Assembly: GCA_012295275.1 (NCBI GenBank)
Contig: CM022665.1
Coordinates: 5,748,901-5,812,900 of the forward strand
DNA: 64,000 bases
From: Chrysomallon squamiferum
Lineage: Eukaryota > Mollusca > Gastropoda > Neomphalida > Peltospiridae
Reading direction: 5' to 3'
Shown here one piece after another: positions 43,081 to 55,647 of this stretch. The position numbers and the translations under genes were made by a program. Numbering within the stretch: the stretch's first letter is position 1; each line of letters starts with the position of its first letter. The notes under the pieces are model-generated. The model made no database searches. It saw nothing but the letters and a program-made list of their open reading frames with translations, and was not told the DNA's origin.

Positions 43081-43892
43081 ATGCACGTTAAAATTATTTT
43101 AAACTGTATCGTTTGTCTTTCGTTCATAACAACTGATGCATTGACTCAGCGAGGACCGGACTATCCCATCACAGCTTCGTGGTTTCGGGATCGATTCACG
43201 CTGGAGGAATGGAACCAAACTTTGACAACTTTTCGAACTTGGGGTGGGAATACAGTTTTTCTCAGAGCCCCACCCATGATAAAGAGAAGCCTTCCAGATC
43301 TTGCTCGAGATCCCAGCTTTGCCTGGTGCGGAAGTTTAAACAGCAGCACGGGCGTTGGTGGAACAAAATGCTGGGACGAGGCAGTGAAAGATTTATCTGC
43401 TCTTGGACTGAAAGTTGCAGCCTTCGCCACTTACCAGTATGAAGAAGATTTCGGAGACGCTATTATGGCTTGCCCGCAATTCGATCGGAAGTTATCGAGT
43501 TCAAGAATTTATTATCGTCTTGTTTTGCCAACAGTTCCACTAAGGTATATCTTCTGCGTTTTTTAAATAATTTTTACACGAATTTATTAGCAAAAGGTTT
43601 GTACACTATTTACGGATAATTAATCAACACTTTAGAGGTCTAAATATATTTTTATTTTGAAAAGAAATCCATTATGTTATGTTTTAAATAAACCCCTTTC
43701 ATCCAGACTTTAGAAATTATGGTATCATTATTTATATCAGCGTCAATTCAGAAACAATAATCCACAAGAAAAAGAAATGTTAACGTAGCTTTTCGAGAGA
43801 TATTTTCATAGAAACAGTTAATAGTCGCACATGGTTTCTACTCATCAGTTTATTATTAATTTATTTATTTATTTATTTTATTTTATTTTATT

Positions 43893-43962
<70 letters not shown>

Positions 43963-44011
43963 TATTATTTTTTTTTTTTATTTTATTTTTTTTTTTTTTT
44001 TTTATTTTTTT

Positions 44012-44064
<53 letters not shown>

Positions 44065-46806
44065 AAAAAAAAAATCGGGCCTTTAATAAACAAATTAATC
44101 ACACTAAACCGAATCTGTGTCCTAACACTATGTAATAACTCAATGTTAAACATTAACTTCACTTATTTTATGGACTCAAACATTTTCATAAATAACCGAA
44201 ATGTTGGTATTTGTGTTTCAGTGATCCTTGCAATGTCACGTCAGGATCCTCGGTTGTGGTTCTCTTCACTTCCTTCGCTGGAACAGATCCTCACCAGCTG
44301 CTTTTACAGACTGCTGCAAAACTCAACACGTCTGTCTTCTTTGGCGCCCCAGCTCTTCCAGACGCAGACGACCTTCACCTTTTACTTCCCGCCTATTACG
44401 AACTCGTCAGACGAGTCATGACCGACCACAGGTCGCGATATTCCAAGATGAATGTGGACAACACGAAGACTCCAGAACAACACGAGAAAGATACCAGCAA
44501 ATCTTTATACGACTTTCTCGATGGATATTACTCCACCGATGAATGTTTTCTCGGCTGGGTGACGTCAGCTACCATCTATCCCAAACTGTATACAAAACTG
44601 GGGACTCTGTCTCACAGTTTGGAAAGAAGTTTGCTATTTCTCCTTACGTAGACACTAACCTCAGTCAAGTTAACGTCTCCGCGAAGCAGCATTGGAACGG
44701 GTTTCTGAAGCTTGTGTCCACAAAGACCATCGACATCATTGCCGTCCAAGAAGGCCGAGGAGCCGGAAAGGCGTGTTACTACTGGCCGAACGAAAGAGAC
44801 GATCCGGTCAGAGACACTGACGATAAGCTAGATGAAGTGATTCATTATCTGGATCCCAGTTTAAAACCAAATGTTACCTTCCGGGAGGCTTTTACTGCAA
44901 GTAACCAAGAGGTCTGTGTATAGATTTTTTATAATAAATTACTGTTCGTGATTTAGTAGGCCTACCATACAAATAATGAGAGAGGAAACTATCTGGTGTT
45001 ACGTGACAAGCAGCTGTTTTTTTTAGATCAGTAGCAAAATATATTTTATTGACACCTATCCGTTCTTCTTTGTGCTTCATTAGTAGGCGTACTTTAATTT
45101 GAGCAGCTCAAAATTTAATTAATTTAAGGACGTTCTGGCAAGCCATAAATTGTTTTTTATTTATTTATTTATTTATTTATTTTATAACAGTAATGATTAA
45201 CTGTTACAAAGGAAAAGAAAAACAACAAAATTATCGTTTTTTGTTTAGTATTCGTTAACATTATTAAATATTCCTACAGTTGTATATCTGTTTACTTCCT
45301 TATTAGAAAAAATTAAACAGCTAAAAAATGGAAAAGGTGATACCAAAATAATCTTTTTCTAAACCTTTATTTAAGCTTTTCAGAGGTTTCGGTGAAATCA
45401 TGGACTGGTCATGGAGCGAGGGGTTTAGTTTCGAATACTGGTTAAACATTGAAGCTTTCGAGTATGTTCGAAACGATCCGTGTTTACCTGTAGATACCAC
45501 TGGTTCTGCAATGAGTGAAATTTTACAGGTAACACAATTTTGATCTTTTTTCTTCCTGACACTGCGTTACTTGGTCTAAAGTTCAAAATAAAGACTTAGT
45601 TTGAAATTAAAGTTTTATGTTCGTTAAATAACAAGTGTTTGGTTACGTCTTGAAAATTTTAAATGGAATTATACTTCTAATTGTCGCATATATTGTCATA
45701 CATGACAAAATGATATATGAATATTTTGTAACATAAATCAGAACCGGCTCAATGGTACAATCTGTGCTGAATATCTGAATGTAAAATCGGTTTTTTGTTT
45801 GTTTGTTGTTGTTTGTGGGTTTTTTTGGGGGGGGGTTTGTGTGTTTGTGTGTGTGTGTGTGTTTTTTTTTTTGGGGGTGTTGTTTTGTTGTTGTTATTTT
45901 GGTTTTTCTTACAAGACCGTAAGCAAAAATATATATTAAAGTAAAAGCATTTAACTCGTTTAGAAAATGTATTTCCTTAAGATACATATATTAAATAATA
46001 AAATATGTAATGATACTTCAACAACATTTTTATTAGTATTTTTGTTGTTGCTTTCGTCATCGTAATTTTTTGTTGTTGTTGTTACCATATTTTGTTATAT
46101 TTTAGAGAAGCACAAAATTCCGAATTGACAAAGGTTTGCAAGCGGCAGGAGCGACACCTAGAAAAATTATATCTTTTGCTTGGGATTCTGATTATGTTTG
46201 CACGACAAAGCAGCAAAATGTTAGCCTCGCTTCTGAGATTATTGAAAACTACAGTCAACCAATCATTTCTAACTGTTCTTTCCACAGTCGGCTAAATCTG
46301 TCCATTGTTATCATTGGTTACAGTTTGGCCGGAATGTACGATGAATACACCGTAAGTTGCCGATAAATGTATCCAAATCTAAATATAGTTATCTCCCTTA
46401 GACGCATACACTGCGAAATATTTTGTACTATTTTTATTTATTTATTTATTTATTTATTTATCTATTTATTTATTTATATTATTACTGGTTTCTTAAGGCT
46501 GTTTGCTTAATTTATTTAAAATTTTATATATATAATTTTTGGTTTTGTTCATATTACTTTTAATTACTTTAATGATATTGTATTATGCAGATTGACTGGC
46601 CAAAGAAAGATGGCTCTCGCAGAACTGACGACACTTATGGTTATTACTTCGAGTTGAATTGGGGAAATCAACACAACAGAGTTTCAAGTCTTATATATGT
46701 GAGGCTGTACGAAATTCCAGACATGAATACTGATCTGGCACCAAAGGGTTATGTGAAGGTGTCGCCAAAAACAAGAAAAAGTCATCCCTGTATTTATATA
46801 TATGAC

Positions 46807-46857
<51 letters not shown>

Positions 46858-46860
46858 TAA
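43081..46860 (+). CDS. Secreted DUF4434-like (TIM-barrel, glycosidase-like) protein, with an apparent frameshift
   Basis: Exons: 43081-43544, 44222-44900, 45386-45528, 46106-46351, then 46591-46860 if read to the TAA at 46858-46860. A hydrophobic signal peptide covers residues 1 to about 20. The next stretch (ASWFRDRFTLEEWNQTL, then GGNTVFLRAP), the GYYSTDECFLGW segment and the HWNGFLKL...DIIAVQEGRG segment resemble the barrel of DUF4434 proteins, a glycoside-hydrolase-like family of unknown substrate. At least ten Asn-x-Ser/Thr sequons fit a secreted glycoprotein. The second exon changes frame at the G-run 44600-44603. One extra base there would restore both the family reading and the phase of the next exon (donor 44901, acceptor 45384-45385). 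The terminus is ambiguous: the last exon either runs into (AAT)17, giving a poly-Asn tail, or splices at 46759 to 49141. Recognition of the family is from memory and moderate. Confidence 0.75.
43857..44059. repeat. (TTTTA)n and long poly-T tract in DUF4434 intron 1
   Basis: About 200 bp almost entirely T with A every few bases, ending 160 bp before the acceptor at 44220-44221. It is prone to assembly error. Confidence 0.95.
44600..44603 (+). other. Single-base frameshift site in a G homopolymer
   Basis: Upstream the DUF4434-like frame reads YTKLG, and downstream the conserved frame reads DSVSQFGKKF. They overlap at CTGGGGAC, so the conserved reading needs five G where four are present. A base-call or assembly error in a homopolymer is the simplest explanation; a real disabling allele is the alternative. 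Confidence 0.7.
46807..46857 (+). repeat. (AAT)17, read as poly-Asn if translated
   Basis: Seventeen AAT codons directly precede TAA TAA in the frame of the DUF4434-like gene. If the exon is not spliced at 46759 the protein would end in 17 asparagines. More likely this is intronic repeat. Confidence 0.9.
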
Positions 46861-47777
46861 AAAACCCAAGATATTCAAATATATTTTGACATAAAAATAT
46901 TTTTCAAATTATAAAGATAGAGACAAAAATTGACACAGACAAACACATATAGGGATACACTTACAAACAAGCAAACAAAATGATTACACAAAAGAACAAT
47001 AAATGCTGTAAAAATGAAAAAATGCAAATACACCAGACAGTAACATCTGTTAATAACTACTTAAAACCTCCATTTACACCTACATGTTGACAAAACAGGT
47101 AAATGAATTTAACAGTATGTGAGGCAGCATTTCGAAAACTAAGTAACGAACAAAACTGAAAAATGTTAAAACTATTGTCTTGATGGGTTGTAAATATTTA
47201 TTTAAAATATGTTTTATAACAATTTGTTATGTTTGGTAGAATTTTAATGAAGTTTGTATTTATTTTGGCTGAATTTGTTATGTTTGAAAAATAAAATAAA
47301 AACAAATGTATTGCCTTAATTTTGATTATTGTTTTTCTTATATTTTTATTGTATATTTTATTTATATGCTCCATTCACAAACATATATGTGTATGTCTGT
47401 TTGTATGTGTGCACACAAGGCTGACTTTTTTTCTCTTTTTTTTAAGATACAGTAGTTTCCATATTAAAAATTAACACTGATTTGTATTTACATGTACATA
47501 TTTAAAACAGAAAGAAATAAAAAAGAATATTTGGCATTCTAAATATAATTTATGTTAGTGCTGTACAATATAAACAGAAATTAATATGTTTTTCAAATGA
47601 AATACCAGCAATGTTTATTCTTTTAACAAAAACAAATCTTGCTGCCAAAAATATAATAAAATGGTTGTTTGGTTGTAATATTAATAAATAATAATAATAC
47701 TTTTCAACAAAAAATGCCAATGCATAAGTGTAAATACAATTTTGGCACAGTGATTAATGTGACCCATCATTTCAAAC

Positions 47778-47817
<40 letters not shown>

Positions 47818-49140
47818 TTTTCTACATAGTACACAGTAGGCTAAACCATTTCACACACAACATAATTTCCCAAACTACATTTCCTGCATTATGGTACACC
47901 TTGAAAATAATTATTACAAACTTATTGCTTGAAGTTGTTGCAGAATAGTATGATATTAATTATATATTTTTTAAATATCTGTCATAATTATTATAATTTC
48001 AATCCAAATAAAATTGTTTATTGTTTAAGGGACTATTGCATTTATTTTGTTAGATGTGGAATAAATTACTTTTATCTGATGCAAAATGATTTTTGGCTTT
48101 TAACTATTAGGAGAATATTATGAAGTATGAAAAAAGTCATACATTTTTTATTGTTTTATTAATAAGCTGTATTTATTATTGAAATAAATATTACACTTAT
48201 TGAATGAACATATAATTATTCCTGGAAGAAAATATATTATAATAATAGCAATAAAAAATAATAATAAGTAGAAAATTATTGCTAGACTACAATATATTTA
48301 CTGAAATAACCAATATTTTAAAGATCATGATGATTTTTTTAGTCAGATTTTTTAATAAAAATAATAAACCATTTGTTTTTAATTTTTGTTTATTTTATAT
48401 ATATATATATATATATTATTTATAAATTATATAAATAAAAATATATTTTTAATACAAAAAGAAAAAAATATTTAAAAATGTTATCCTTTGAAAATAAAAC
48501 CTTAATATTTAACCTTTTTGTTGATGATAATTGTACATTATAAAAAAATGATCAGACCAAATCCATTTAATGACACAAAAGAAAAATCTTTTGGAATCAT
48601 ATATGTGCTGAGTATATATGAAAGTCAAAACGGTTTATCTTACCTAATGAACTAGAATGAATATAAAATAATAAATCCATAAAATTTTTCGTTGTCTAGG
48701 CTATAACTGTTAGCATTGTTTGCCTTATTGGTTAAAATGGGTGGTTTTAAAAATTATTTTATTGGATAGTTTATTGTTTGTACAAAATAGTAAGAACAAA
48801 CAAACAGTTTTTGTTTTAAAAAAAGTTTTTATTTTTATAATATATGTTTCCAAAGCCAAGTAAAAACAAAAACCTGATTTTTTAAAAACTTTTTTATTCA
48901 TTAAAACATATTTAACGATTTTCAGAAAATATAAAATCAAACAACAAAATGACTTTTAAAATCAGTTTTAATACGAACCTTTTTTTTACAAACCAGGCTA
49001 GAGCAAGCTTGAAAAATTTAAAACCAAAAAAAAAAAAAAAAAATCAGATAGGAAACTCACAGTTTGCATACATAATAGTACAGGTTTTAGAAGATGAATG
49101 AAAAAGAGTGAAAAATTAATTTTTAACTAATTTTTTTCAG
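46861..49140. other. CpG-free AT-rich stretch without a gene
   Basis: No coding signal is seen. No CG dinucleotide was found by eye from 47151 to 48629. It contains (AAT)n at 47779-47816 and (TA)n near 48400. It may be an intron of the DUF4434-like gene if the exon at 49141 is used. Confidence 0.6.
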
Positions 49141-49209
49141 TCCAAAAATTGGTACCAAGGCACTATGATGAATGTATCAGGGCAAATCATCCAAATAACA
49201 GGTGATTAA
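49141..49209 (+). other. Candidate alternative last exon of the DUF4434-like gene
   Basis: A strong acceptor (T-run then CAG, AG at 49139-49140) is followed in phase 0 by 22 codons (starting SKNWYQGTMMNVSG) and TAA at 49207-49209. The DUF4434-like gene has a possible phase-0 donor at 46758/46759 (AAG then GTGTCG). Using both replaces the poly-Asn tail with an ordinary C-terminus and gives 589 residues once the frameshift is allowed for. The donor is weak and the 2.4-kb intron is unverified. Confidence 0.4.
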
Positions 49210-49365
49210 TTTCCTTCTTACATACAGTATGACCTATAATGCATTGAACATGGAAAATAAATATAGAAAACAGAAATATAATGTTTTTATATATAGTTTT
49301 ACAACAATATATACAAGTGAAAAATTCACCGTTTTCAAGAAGAGTATTTGCATCTGTATCTTTAT

Positions 49366-49396
<31 letters not shown>

Positions 49397-49549
49397 ATTG
49401 TGGGGGTAATTTCTTCTGGCTCAAACATCTGAAATCACTAGAATAAACTGAAATTATATATATTTTTTATAAGATTAATATATTAAATTCTCGAGTTGGC
49501 AATGTTTCCCTAGTCAGAACCCAACAAAAAAGAACATTCTGGCGTAGTT

Positions 49550-49905
49550 TGTACCCACGTGACTAGGAGGCCCAATTTGTGCCGAGTTTTCGTTCCTGCA
49601 ACTAGAGACGTCCATTAGTTAACGGTTATACTTTGGTAAGTAAATTTAAATTAATTTCCTCAGTAATTAAAATATTCGCACGGATTACTATGTTTTCATT
49701 ATGACTGTAATGTATTAACTATTACAAATCGTATCAGTATTAAAAGTATTTATTATAATAATTATTAACAATTTTACAATTTCGCGCTTTCCGCTATGTC
49801 GACTTTTCCGGTGATCACTGATGACGTCGTTCTTGAGTAGTAGCGGAAGGGGAGAGGACCCTCAGAAAATGGCCTGCTAACTGCTTATAAATAGAATTCT
49901 AAGAA
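49550..49905 (+). promoter_or_regulatory. CpG-containing promoter-like patch upstream of the RCC1 remnant
   Basis: After about 2.4 kb of nearly CpG-free sequence, CpGs become frequent. The patch contains TGACGTC (49822-49828), an ETS-like GCGGAAG (about 49842) and AAAATGGC (about 49866), the layout of a TATA-less housekeeping promoter. It lies about 1.25 kb upstream of the RCC1 start exon on the same strand. The call rests on motifs and CpG context only. Confidence 0.4.
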
Positions 49906-51064
49906 TAAATCTTTTTGGATGATGTTCTGCACACATTTCCACGAATCCTCGCTTTCATATTTTAGGTTTTATTAACCACATGCCTCTCCAATATTCTTGA
50001 GAATAAAGTATAAAATTTGCCTTACAAAGTCATCCAAGTAAATTTAGCATATGAGCGAACGTTAAAAAAACACAAAAAACACACGCATTCGATAGATCAT
50101 TTACTTAACTTTATTTCTACCAAATTTCATGGAAATCTGACGTTGTGAACATAGTTTATTCAATTGCTAACGATGTTGAACGTAATTGTTACGGTAATGG
50201 AGGTCGCTGCCTGAGGGAATGAGGACACGTCAACCAAATGCTGCCTTCTGATTGGTCTAAAAAAATTTAAAAAAATTGGGGCTTATTACTCGTTTTCAGC
50301 AAGTTTTCAGTTTTTCCTTTGGTTTCAGGTAAATAAAAAATAGTTTAATCTCTTTTAAACATTTTTAAGGAAATATAGGCATTTTTGTCCATTTTGTTTG
50401 TTTTTACTCTGGTTCACAGTATTTGGACAATTTAAAAAAAAAAAAAATTATATATATATTTAGAAGATGCTGTCTACAGGGATATTCTGTTTACTTCTTG
50501 TAACATTCATTATCAGTGTTGGTTATGTAATAGGGAATGAAAAACAAATACATTTAACGATTTATATACAGAAAACTCAATTATTTTGTATAAATTAATT
50601 CTGTTTATAAATATTCCGATTAACTGGTACATTGGTGCATTACTAAAAGTTCTCAAAAATAATTAATTTATGATTTATAATAGCAAGTGATCTAAGTATA
50701 AATTTTGTGTGAGTACATTTTTCTAAATGTATTCATGTATCATTCTTTGTTTAAATAATAAGTTCTGTTTCATTATAAATTCAGAAAATCAGATTATAAT
50801 TTCTTTATCAATAGCCTTAATTTTTTTTTATTTATTTATTTTTTTTTTTCAGTTTTTTTTTGTTCATACAACACAAGAAATAAAAGAATATGTGAAACAG
50901 ATTGCTCAACTATCCTGCAAATCATTTATAAAAATAACCAGTTTTGTTCCCACATTATTATTGTTAGTACTGTTATTGGTGTTACTGTTATTACTATTAG
51001 TATAACTATTGCTGTCTGTTTGTGCTAAGTAAACAAACTGGTTAAAATGCATACACAAGAAATA

Positions 51065-51105
51065 GTTAATACTGATCTATACTGATCTATACTGATTTAT
51101 ACTGT
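51065..51105 (+). repeat. Decamer repeat ACTGATCTAT, about four copies
   Basis: Short tandem repeat immediately upstream of the RCC1-like first coding exon acceptor (AG at 51113-51114), with one copy altered to ACTGATTTAT. Confidence 0.85.
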
Positions 51106-51812
51106 TGTTTTCAGAGGATGCCTACAGAAAGAAAACACAACAGTATCATTCAAGATAATATTTTAATCAAGATAAATCCAAGCAAAAAACCAAAACTAGA
51201 AGGTTTGTTTATAATTACTGCCTATTTATTCTTAAAATTATAATTAGTCAGTTAATAGATGTTAATGAAGATAGGTGATTTGTCTTTTCTGTTTTTCATA
51301 GCTCATTTTTTCATTGTCATAACAGAGGCTATGCACCCATAGGACAACATAACATCAGTGCTTTGGTAGTTGATATGATTGGTATGTATAGTTAATGACA
51401 GAGTACAAATATTCATAAAAGGAAAATATTTTTTTATTATGTAGCCTTTTTTTTTTTTTTGTTAATCAGAATGTCATACTGCATACTTGACAGTTGTTTT
51501 CTAGATTTTCTGGTCTGAAAATAACTTTAAGACCTGTAAGATTGTTGGACTTACTTCCTGTTTCAAGACGACTGACCCTAATAAGTATTCCATTTTTTAA
51601 ACTGTATATTTTTTGATGTTTATAAAACTAAGAACAGGACAGATTAAACAGTGTATCAAATATTTGTTTTTATTTTTAATTTTGTTTAAACCAGTACATC
51701 ATCACTCACATGGCAAGAAAGTTGGGGTTGTGCTCACTGTGGGGCAGGGTGAGATGGGTCAGCTTGGACTGGGAGAAGATGTCATGGACAGAGGTCATCT
51801 GGGTATAGGAAA

Positions 51813-52668
51813 TAATGGCACTGAAAAAAAAGCCACTTGGAAAAAACGACACCCAGAAGAAATGGCATTATGCAGATATGGAAAAAAATGGCACAGTATG
51901 TATTTTTTTCTTTAGAAAATACAATTTATTCACGCTATATTGCTACATGCATGTATATTAGCATACAGCATCATTCAACAACTTGGCTTTGCTTAACAAA
52001 GTACAGTACTATATAATAGTATAGCATTATTATCACATTTAAAAATATAGTATACACATCACTCAACACTCCTTCAGAGGTGCAATTATGAATTGTTTTT
52101 GTAAGCAGGACTTAATTGATTATGTCATGATCAAATGCCAAGGGAATTATGTGTGTGTGTGTACATACATGTATGCTTACACATGTACATAGATGCACAA
52201 ATACATTCATACATACAGACACACGCATTCATACAGATATACTTAATGTTAATACACATACCATAGCTAAAATATCCAGAATGATATGGTTCTGTCAATT
52301 CAAGTGTAGATGTGTGTCGTGTGTTTGGGGGATTGTTTTTGGTTTACATTTGTTTTGACTGACCATTTAAGTTTGAACTGTCAACAATGATATTAGCTGT
52401 GGATTATATTATTTCTGACATTAAATCATTATCTCAAATATTATTCATGCACTGGTTTTTTTCATGTGTTTTTTATGTGCAATAGTGAATTGTTTTTGTA
52501 AACAGGACTACACCTACTAGCAATAACGAAATGTCAGTAAGCAATAGCTTTTTTTTTTTTTTTCAGATGCCATCTTTTCCAAATTTGCACAGTGCCATTT
52601 CTTCAGGTGCCATTTTTTCCAGGTGCCTTTTTTCTGGTGCCCTTTTTTTCCAGTGCCATTTTTTTTCC
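51813..52668. mobile_element. Inverted-repeat-bounded insertion (MITE-like) in the RCC1 remnant
   Basis: The left arm 51813-51896 and right arm 52566-52668 are reverse complements with scattered mismatches and one extra unit on the right. Both arms are built of about 17-bp subunits of the form GGAAAAAATGGCACCT. Translated in opposite directions both give EEMALC(R/K)(Y/F)GK. The roughly 670 bp between them has no transposase-like ORF. Target-site duplications were not identified. Confidence 0.55.
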
Positions 52669-52861
52669 ACACCCTGGTTGACCAGCCTTTGTGAAGATTC
52701 CAGAGCCTGTGATTCAGGTGTGTCTGGAGGAATGCACACTTCTGCTGTTTCCATGGCTGGTCAGGTGCGTCTGCTTATTTACAACCATTGTCTGTATTAA
52801 CTACAGGTACCAAACCATTTATCCGGCATCCGGAAATCCAGAAAATCCAGAAAACTGGCAA

Positions 52862-52905
<44 letters not shown>

Positions 52906-54029
52906 GGGACCCATTTTTAAATTAGTCACACTGTAAGTCACCACTCGCTGCATTAGTCATTTCCATGAGGTAAATCTCTCACAGAAGTCATTATACCTGT
53001 CAAATTAAATTATGTTTTATTAATTTTATTTATTTAATTTTCATCTGATATATTATACATGATATCGTAAAAAATTTAAGTGTATTAATTTGTACAGATA
53101 TCATTTAAATAAAATTATGTTCTTTCTTTTCTTCGTTTAATTTTCATCCTGTTTATTACAGATCATATTCAATACAGGTAATTTAAAAATTTTAATGGAT
53201 GAAAAAAGAAGTATGTATTTAGTATGTGTCTAGAAATCCAGAGCACCTCCAGTCCGAGGCTTGCTAGATAAACAATTCAGTACCTTTTGTTCAGCCAATT
53301 TGTCACATTTATAGCATATAGTACTAAAAACGGTTCCAAAAGTAAGTTACAGATTAAAAGCAAAAGGTGAAGAAAGAATGTTGTATATCTTTCCAAATAT
53401 AATTGTATTTGTGGGATGTGTGGAGGCAAATTTTAAACAAACAATTAGGTGAAATTCAGATACACGTGTATTTAAAAGTTATAAATTCTGGACATGACAG
53501 TTTGTGTTCAGATCACTGCACCTAGGAGTATCAGTGTAAAAGAAACAGTAGAGGAGACTTCACACTCTTCTGTAGGAGTTTTATCTCTCTCACACAAGAC
53601 TGGGAACTCTTGGTGGCCAGTTTGCCCTGAAGAATCATTACTTTAGAAACAGATGACATCTATGTGACTTGTTGTTGTTCAGTGTTTAGAATCTTGCTTG
53701 GTGTTGTTAATAGTTTTTATTTTCATTTGAAGGTGAAATGTTTTGCCGTGGCCGAGCAGATTATGGGCAACTGGGCATTTGGAAGAAAGCAAAGGAGACT
53801 GATGTACCCACATTAGTGAATGATATCATCAGTCCAAGAACTGGTTCCAGGTTGGAGCTGAGGTCTTTGTGTCTCATGCAAATGATTCGGAGGGTAATTG
53901 TTGTGTGGGGAAAAATGATTTACTTTCAAATTCAACACTGAAACAAACTTCCACAGGTAATGAGTATGCAGCTTTTATTGAGAGTATAAGTAAAATGTAT
54001 TTAGTTGTTTGTATCCACAAAGATGCACT

Positions 54030-54290
54030 TCAGATTTGATTTCTTTGTCTACAGGTAGTGTAGATTTATTGAGTATATTTGTTTACAGATAGTACAAACT
54101 TAATGAGTATATTTGTTTATATTGTGTAGGATTACTGACACTGTTTATTAGTGTCTGTGTTTTAATTGTTTGTTAGTGGCATGGTTTATTTGTTTACTAG
54201 TGACTGTTTTAATTGTTAGTGGCATGGCATATTTGTTTACTAGTGACTGTTTTAATTGTTTGTTAGTGACACAGTATTTTGTTTGTTTCA
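54030..54290 (+). repeat. Tandem minisatellites in the last intron of the RCC1 remnant
   Basis: Two copies of a roughly 43-bp unit (containing GAGTATATTTGTTTA) are followed by three copies of a roughly 54-bp unit (containing TTTACTAGTGACTGTTTTAA). The array ends just before the last RCC1-like block. Confidence 0.75.
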
Positions 54291-54855
54291 GGTGTGGGAT
54301 GATGCTTGATGCTGGTGGACGACATATGTTTCTACTGGCTCATATAAGAATGGACAGTATGTAATACAGACATTATGCTAGAAGTGCTAACTGGAAAAAA
54401 CAGCTGCTATCTGTAACTGTCACATGTATATACTGTAAATAAAACTAATTTATTGAATTTTGGTTTTCCTAATTATTATTAGTGATGAATATCTTATTTC
54501 GTGCTTTTGAATTTTAAATTTCAGATTACATTGCTATTAGTGTCTAATTAATCATGGGTTATCAAGAGAGATAACTCTTGTGTTCTTCATGTTATACCAA
54601 AAAAGAAGTATATGAGTTGTCTCCTTTAGTATGCGATGCAGACAGCTTGTGTTCGTAAATAAACATGGATAATTTATACTTATTAGATTCCATAAATTTA
54701 TTATCCTCTGAATTTACCATTTCATATATGTTGCTACATATTTTTAAAGAAAAAGTTCCTTACAAATAATTTATTTATGGCCATGAGTTACTTAACTTCC
54801 TAGAACTGGTATTTATAAATTATTATTTTTGTTATCTTTATTTATTAATTAATAC

Positions 54856-54907
<52 letters not shown>

Positions 54908-55605
54908 TAATTTATTTATTTATTTATTTGTTTATTTATTTATTTTTGTATTTCTTTATCAGCGTTAATGATTACTGTGAACCAAATGTAAGTTTACAGA
55001 ATCATATTACTATAATAGTTACGTCAGATGATTTTCAGAACAGCCTAATATCAGTAAAATTTGATCATCTTCCAAAATATAAGTGAATTTTCCCAGTGTT
55101 ATTCACCGAAATCAAAGTGGACATACATTTTAAAAATATATGATTTTAATTTTGCATATTTGCTTAATGTTCTCTAGCTGTTATTTTGTCATGTCCACCA
55201 GCCATTATTTCTGCCACCTGCAGTTTTCGACCATTTTTTTTTTTATAGTTTTCTTCTGTCACAGGACTGGAAACATTCTTGGATTAGCTACTGCTATGTA
55301 CAGCCTCTGAAATATAAGAAACGTAAATACATACATCAAGCCTGGTTAATATATTTATTACCTAGTGCTCTCTGTAAACTGAATATATACCAAATTTTGA
55401 TTCACTCACTTTATCGAAAATCAGACAGACTATACGACAAGATTGCTTAATTTATACATGAGAAGACAAATGTTATTTTTTTTTTCTTAATTAGATAAGT
55501 AACAAAATGAGGATTAACAAATACAACTGAACGTACCAAATACAGTAAACAAAAATATCTATTAAAATTTAAACTCCCCATAAAAATTAGTTGTACATTT
55601 TAGAA

Positions 55606-55647
<42 letters not shown>

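Larger units (their letters stand above)
51118..54364 (+). pseudogene. Degenerate RCC1 (regulator of chromosome condensation) copy
   Basis: Five blocks match RCC1 in order. 51118-51202: ATG and a basic KKPKLE nuclear signal. 51695-51793: VGVVLTVGQGEMGQLGLGED, the first RCC1 blade. 52686-52764: FVKIPEPVIQ, then SGGMHTSAVSMAGQ. 53733-53957: GRADYGQLG, VPTLVNDI. 54292-54364: DAGGRHMFLL and stop. The first junctions keep GT-AG and phase (phase 1). The third block has a 2-nt shift at CAGGTGTGTC, the fourth changes frame around 53840-53850, and the blades between GMHT and GRADYG are absent. Intact RCC1 is the chromatin-bound seven-bladed exchange factor for Ran; this copy could not fold as such. 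Retained introns exclude retroposition, so it is a segmental duplicate or decayed locus. Confidence 0.75.

Noticed and set aside
54170-54364. 64-residue ORF starting MLVAWFICLL
   Set aside because: Most of it is the 54-bp minisatellite; only the final part matches an RCC1 block.
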